A stretch of 8,803 nt of DNA, taken from contig JAVBOP010000222.1 of the NCBI GenBank assembly GCA_031550405.1, forward strand, positions 1 through 8,803. Direction: 5' to 3'. The number at the start of each line of letters is the position of its first letter. The stretch's first letter is position 1. A program made the translations under genes and the position numbers. Under the pieces are notes generated by a model, which worked only from the letters and a program-made list of their open reading frames with translations, had not been told where the DNA came from and ran no database searches. Below are positions 5,644-8,803 of the stretch, one piece after another. Source of the DNA: JAVBOP01 sp031550405 (GTDB lineage: Bacteria > Bacteroidota > Ignavibacteria > Kapaibacteriales > UBA2268).

Positions 5644-6771
5644 ATGAAAAAAAACGCGGGACATATAGATTGGATAATTTTTATTCCGGTTGTCGGACTG
5701 CTGCTGTTTTCGCTTGTGTTTGTCTATAGCGCAAGCGCTCCGATTTCGGCAGATAAGTTCAACGGCTCGGTTGATGTATACTTTTGGAATCACGCCATAC
5801 GCGTAGGCATAGCAGTTTTGGCATTAATATTTTTTTCAAAAATTGATTACAGAATATATCAGAAATTTGCAAAGCCAATTATGCTTATTGCCATTATTTT
5901 ATTGATAGCTGTGTTGGCTGTAGGCGATGAACACAAAGGAGCAAAACGCTGGCTTTCATTTGGCTCATTCAACATGCAGCCCGTTGAAACGGCAAAATTT
6001 GCGATGATAATATATTTTTCGGCACTACTTGTGCATAAACAAAAAATTATCAAAACATTCAAAGAAGGCTTTCTGCCATTCATCATTTGGACGGTTGCAA
6101 TATGCCTGCTGATTGCTTTGCAGCCCAATTTTTCCAACATGGCGCTAATTTTTATTTTGGCTATGACAATGATGTTTATTGGTAATACCAATCTTCTGTA
6201 TCTCTTTGCTACTGTTATAGTTGGAGGCGCTGGCGCTGCCGTGTATGCTGTTTCGGCTCCATATCGCATGAATAGAATTTTATCCTATTTTGGCATGGGC
6301 AATTCGTCTCCAACCGTAACAGACTACCAGCTCCAGCAAGCGCTAATCGCTTTGGGGAATGGCGGATTTATTGGGCTGGGACCGGGTCAAGGACGGCAAA
6401 CGCATTTGTTCCTGCCAGAATCCTATGGCGATTTTATTTTTTCGGTTATAGGCGAGGAATATGGTTTTTTGGGGTTACTCCTGATTTTTGGCACGTTTGC
6501 AGTGATTTTCTGGCGAGGCATGATAACTGCACGAAAGGCGCCTGACAATTTTGGCTACTTTTTAGCAATAGGCATTATAATTGCTTTTGCACTGTATCTC
6601 TTTGTAAATGCAGCAGTTAACACAGGTTTGCTTCCGACAACAGGCGTCCCGCTGCCATTCATAAGTTATGGCGGAACGGCTATAATCATCAATGCGGCGG
6701 TTGCGGGTATTCTATTGAATATTTCGGCTCAAGCCAATATCTATCCACTGGAAGCCGAGCAAGAAAAATGA
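5644..6771 (+). CDS. ftsW: SEDS-family peptidoglycan glycosyltransferase, probably FtsW
   Basis: SEDS proteins polymerise lipid II into glycan strands in the inner membrane; FtsW does this at the division septum with PBP3/FtsI. The 375-aa protein has about ten hydrophobic segments and the family motifs: KGAKRWLSFG (99-107), QPVETAKFA (112-120), QPNFSNMA (160-167), YQLQQALIALGNGG (228-241), then GLGPGQGRQ, FLPESYGDFIFSVIGEEYGFLG by position 257-278 with the catalytic-type Asp263, and LPTTGVPLPFISYGGT (330-345). NFS in place of the classical PDxG is usual in Bacteroidota FtsW. FtsW rather than RodA is judged from FISYGG and this motif, at moderate certainty. No murein-cluster genes (murG, murD) or PBP gene are beside it. 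TAGCTTTG at 5615-5622 fits a -7 promoter box, but the -33 side is poor. Confidence 0.8.
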   Translation: MKKNAGHIDWIIFIPVVGLLLFSLVFVYSASAPISADKFNGSVDVYFWNHAIRVGIAVLALIFFSKIDYRIYQKFAKPIMLIAIILLIAVLAVGDEHKGAKRWLSFGSFNMQPVETAKFAMIIYFSALLVHKQKIIKTFKEGFLPFIIWTVAICLLIALQPNFSNMALIFILAMTMMFIGNTNLLYLFATVIVGGAGAAVYAVSAPYRMNRILSYFGMGNSSPTVTDYQLQQALIALGNGGFIGLGPGQGRQTHLFLPESYGDFIFSVIGEEYGFLGLLLIFGTFAVIFWRGMITARKAPDNFGYFLAIGIIIAFALYLFVNAAVNTGLLPTTGVPLPFISYGGTAIIINAAVAGILLNISAQANIYPLEAEQEK

Positions 6772-6859
6772 ATATTTTTTCATAAAATATTAAAAAAACA
6801 ATAAGCTTCCACAAAAGCAGAAGTTATAAATATTTTGATAGCGTTGTTTTAAAAATCTG

Positions 6860-6882
6860 AGAGATATATTTCTCTTTTTTTT
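6860..6882 (+). terminator. weak terminator downstream of ftsW
   Basis: AGAGA (6860-6864) and TCTCT (6871-6875) form a 5-bp stem around a 6-nt loop, followed by seven T residues (6876-6882). The stem is short but correctly placed on the plus strand, 88 nt after the ftsW stop. Confidence 0.45.
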
Positions 6883-6978
6883 CATTTTTCACAGAGTAAG
6901 GTATGAGGAATATCAAGCGTTTGCAAGATAGAAAATTTTTCAAAGAGAAAATATTTATTTTTAGCTAATACCTCCCTT

Positions 6979-7040
6979 AAAAAAGCAGCCTCATCATAAT
7001 GCTTGTGATAGCTTTAATGATGAGGCTTTGCTGTTAATAT
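6979..7040 (-). repeat. 62-bp inverted repeat, copy B
   Basis: This is the reverse-complement partner of 2815-2876 with one mismatch. Its hairpin (CCTCATCAT 6989-6997 with ATGATGAGG 7017-7025) has its T-run on the minus strand (six A residues at 6979-6984), so as a terminator it would face left, although no minus-strand gene lies to its right within the window. On the plus strand it lacks a T-run, so it is not a good terminator for ftsW. Confidence 0.9.
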
Positions 7041-7050
7041 ATCCTCCAAG

Positions 7051-7064
7051 TCCCCTTTAGGGGA
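7051..7064. repeat. C/G-rich palindrome TCCCC-TTTA-GGGGA
   Basis: A perfect 5-bp stem with a 4-nt loop is embedded in CAAGTCCCCTTTAGGGG and followed by ATTTAGGGG. From memory, similar AAGTCCCC..TTTAGGGG segments are dispersed between genes in many Bacteroidota and related genomes; I cannot verify that here. It ends 10 nt before the ATG at 7075. Confidence 0.5.
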
Positions 7065-7074
7065 TTTAGGGGTT

Positions 7075-8733
7075 ATGGGTGCAATCGCAATCCTCTTTTT
7101 CTTAACCTCCATTAACCTCCACGCTCAATTTTCCGGCGGCAGCGGCACACAAGCCGACCCATACCAAATTACCAGCCGCCAAGATATGGAGGCGTTAGCT
7201 GACAGCGTGAATAATGGAGCTATTGACACTGTTACGAATTGGAGCAAAGATAAATACTTCAAAGTAATGAATAACATTACAGATTCTATCCGAACATGTA
7301 TAGGGAAATCTAATCATTATTACTCCGCATCTACAGACTGCATTTATACTTTTCAAGGAAATTTTGATGGGCAGGGATATAAAATAACTTTAGCTATTAA
7401 TATTCCTAAAAAAGAATTTGAAGGAGAGTATCAAGGTTTGTTTGGAATGACATACAAAGCTGAAGTCAAAAATGTTACAATTGATGGCTATATACGCGGC
7501 AATAGCAGTGATACGGGGAATTGTTGGACTGGTGGAATTGCAGGTCTAAGCCGTTTAAGTACTATATCGTACTGCATAAATAAATGTACAGATATTTCTG
7601 TGAACGGTGTTTGTATTGGCGGCATAGTTGGGCACATGGAAGGCGGAACAATAGACCGCTGTCAAAATTATAGCAACATAAGCGCTTGGTCTGCCGGTGG
7701 TATAGTGGGACATATTCAGCCAGGAGGATATGGAAAAGATAATATTATTTATTGTGATAATTACGGTTGCATTACTGCTGGAGCTGGTACTGGTGGTATT
7801 GTTGGATTGATTTTAGGATTTTGCAACAGGATTGGAGCTTGTGGCGTTCATATTGATAATTGTGTAAATAGCGGTACCATTACTGGGGTTAAAACGGAAT
7901 GTGACGAATATGAATCAATTGTATTAGGTGGTATTGTTGGGATGAATTCTAGACTTATAAAACAAGACATCCCTCTGCTAACAATAAGTAATTGCTTGAA
8001 TATTGGTTCTGTTTTGGGTGGAGTTGCTGACACCTTATTAGAAGTTGCTGGTGGTATTTTAGGCTCTGGAATGTTTGAAAATAACAAAATAGAAAATTGT
8101 ATCAATGCCGGTTTTGTTTTTAGCGATTCTATTGCAGGTGGAATAGCAGCGGGCAGAATAGCAGTTGGCAACTCTAATTATGATGATAATTTTTCGGGGA
8201 AAATAGAAAATTGCATAAACACAGGAGTTGTTATTGGTGATGATGAAAGTACAGGCGGCATTATTAGCTCCAAATATTCAATAACAGTTACTAATTGCTA
8301 TTACGACAAGCAAATGTGCATTTTTGGCGGAATTGGAGGAAAAGAGGTAGCAAGGCATGCAGAAGGACGATTGACACAAGAGATGACAGGCGACGGCTTG
8401 AAGGCGAAACTTGGTACGGTTGATTGGTTTTATAGTGAAAATTTATACCCAAGATTAAAAGTGTTGCAAGATGATACGGTTTCACTTGTTGCAGCCTCTC
8501 CGGCATATTTAAATGATGCTAACTTATCGAATTATGATGCACATAACAATATAAGAGTTGATTTTGCCGTAAGCACTCAAAACAGTGTAGAATGGGTAGA
8601 AACGGCAGGCAATGTCAATATTTCAGGTACAAATGCAACACTTATGAACAATGGAGCGGATACCACTCCTGTTCGGAATATCTGTAAGTATATTATATTT
8701 CATATGTTTAATTTTCATTTATGGTTCCTGTAA
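7075..8733 (+). CDS. secreted GLUG-type beta-helix repeat protein, 552 aa, ends probably altered
   Basis: A hydrophobic signal segment, AIAILFFLTSINLHA, ends at residue 17 before QFSGG, so the protein should be exported; it lacks the usual basic residues. FSGGSGTQADPYQITS (19-34) is the standard opening of GLUG-repeat proteins. From about 150 to 410 there are irregular repeats of roughly 28-44 residues built as C-x-N-x-G-x-[IV] followed by GGI[VAL]G (153, 182, 208, 240, 285, 326, with variants at 355 and 394), which predicts a right-handed beta-helix. NCYYDKQMCIFGG (407-419) and LYPRLKVL close the helix, and a beta-sandwich-like segment with VNISGTNATL (514-523) follows. In relatives as I recall them this last domain continues. 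Here it breaks off after about residue 531 into an atypical Phe/His-rich tail (IIFHMFNFHLWFL). No sorting domain is visible. The only in-frame ATG that retains the signal is 7075. The role is unknown; adhesion or surface display is typical of such proteins. Confidence 0.75.
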   Translation: MGAIAILFFLTSINLHAQFSGGSGTQADPYQITSRQDMEALADSVNNGAIDTVTNWSKDKYFKVMNNITDSIRTCIGKSNHYYSASTDCIYTFQGNFDGQGYKITLAINIPKKEFEGEYQGLFGMTYKAEVKNVTIDGYIRGNSSDTGNCWTGGIAGLSRLSTISYCINKCTDISVNGVCIGGIVGHMEGGTIDRCQNYSNISAWSAGGIVGHIQPGGYGKDNIIYCDNYGCITAGAGTGGIVGLILGFCNRIGACGVHIDNCVNSGTITGVKTECDEYESIVLGGIVGMNSRLIKQDIPLLTISNCLNIGSVLGGVADTLLEVAGGILGSGMFENNKIENCINAGFVFSDSIAGGIAAGRIAVGNSNYDDNFSGKIENCINTGVVIGDDESTGGIISSKYSITVTNCYYDKQMCIFGGIGGKEVARHAEGRLTQEMTGDGLKAKLGTVDWFYSENLYPRLKVLQDDTVSLVAASPAYLNDANLSNYDAHNNIRVDFAVSTQNSVEWVETAGNVNISGTNATLMNNGADTTPVRNICKYIIFHMFNFHLWFL

Positions 8734-8803
8734 TTCCGTTTTTTTCAAATCCCCGCCACTTTGAATGACCACAATCGCCATGACCAGCGCCTCCAATTCG
8801 ATG

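Larger units (their letters stand above)
6772..7074. other. 303-base intergenic region
   Basis: I see no gene on either strand. It begins with an AT-only inverted repeat, AATATTTT (6771-6778) and AAAATATT (6784-6791), overlapping the last base of the ftsW stop. It then holds a weak terminator (6860-6882), an unassigned stretch to about 6978, the 62-bp inverted-repeat copy B and a C/G-rich palindrome directly before the next start codon. Confidence 0.6.

Noticed and set aside
5859..6269. Minus-strand 136-codon frame inside ftsW
   Set aside because: It is a shadow of the hydrophobic codons of the SEDS gene; it has no start context or family match.
8708..8803. Minus-strand open frames at the right edge (one ending at 8719-8721 with KKTELQEP, one at 8708-8710 with GTINEN), possibly the 3' end of a gene
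   Set aside because: Only 27-31 codons are visible, two frames are equally open, and I recognise neither peptide, so I cannot support a gene.

Overview
The window is an AT-rich bacterial chromosome segment that looks like Bacteroidota or a close FCB-group relative. Three things support this. Two putative promoters fit the Bacteroidota form (TTTG, a spacer of about 19-22 nt, then TAnnTTTG). A predicted lipoprotein carries SDDD right after its lipobox cysteine, the Bacteroidota surface-export pattern. The neighbouring Nif3-like and C4 zinc-ribbon genes are a pairing I recall from that group. I cannot place it more finely from sequence alone.

Positions 1-1160 are accessory and repeat-rich. They hold the 3' end of an IS200-like/REP-associated tyrosine transposase (RAYT), a type II toxin-antitoxin operon with an intact antitoxin and a RelE-like toxin broken by one in-frame TAA, and a terminator. 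After these come about 380 bases without a gene, carrying REP-like palindromes and copies of a 29-bp repeat whose first copy overlaps the transposase stop codon.

Positions 1222-2878 form a two-gene operon: a Nif3-like dinuclear-metal protein that has Phe in place of one expected metal-binding His, then a coiled-coil C4 zinc-ribbon protein, closed by a terminator. That terminator lies within a 62-bp sequence that recurs inverted, with one mismatch, at 6979-7040.

Positions 2904-6771, between the two inverted copies, carry a minus-strand lipoprotein, a divergent SAM-dependent O-methyltransferase, tRNA-Pro(CGG), coaD (coenzyme A synthesis) and a SEDS-family glycosyltransferase, most likely ftsW (septal peptidoglycan). 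The last two are core genes. No common pathway links the whole set.

Positions 6772-8803 hold an AT-rich spacer with a weak terminator, the second inverted-repeat copy, a C/G-rich palindrome, and a secreted GLUG-type beta-helix repeat protein. The protein's start codon abuts the palindrome and its C-terminal tail looks disrupted. I see no clearly new multi-gene system. The best leads are the 62-bp inverted repeats, the RAYT/REP cluster, the toxin with an internal stop next to a healthy antitoxin, and the altered metal site of the Nif3-like protein.
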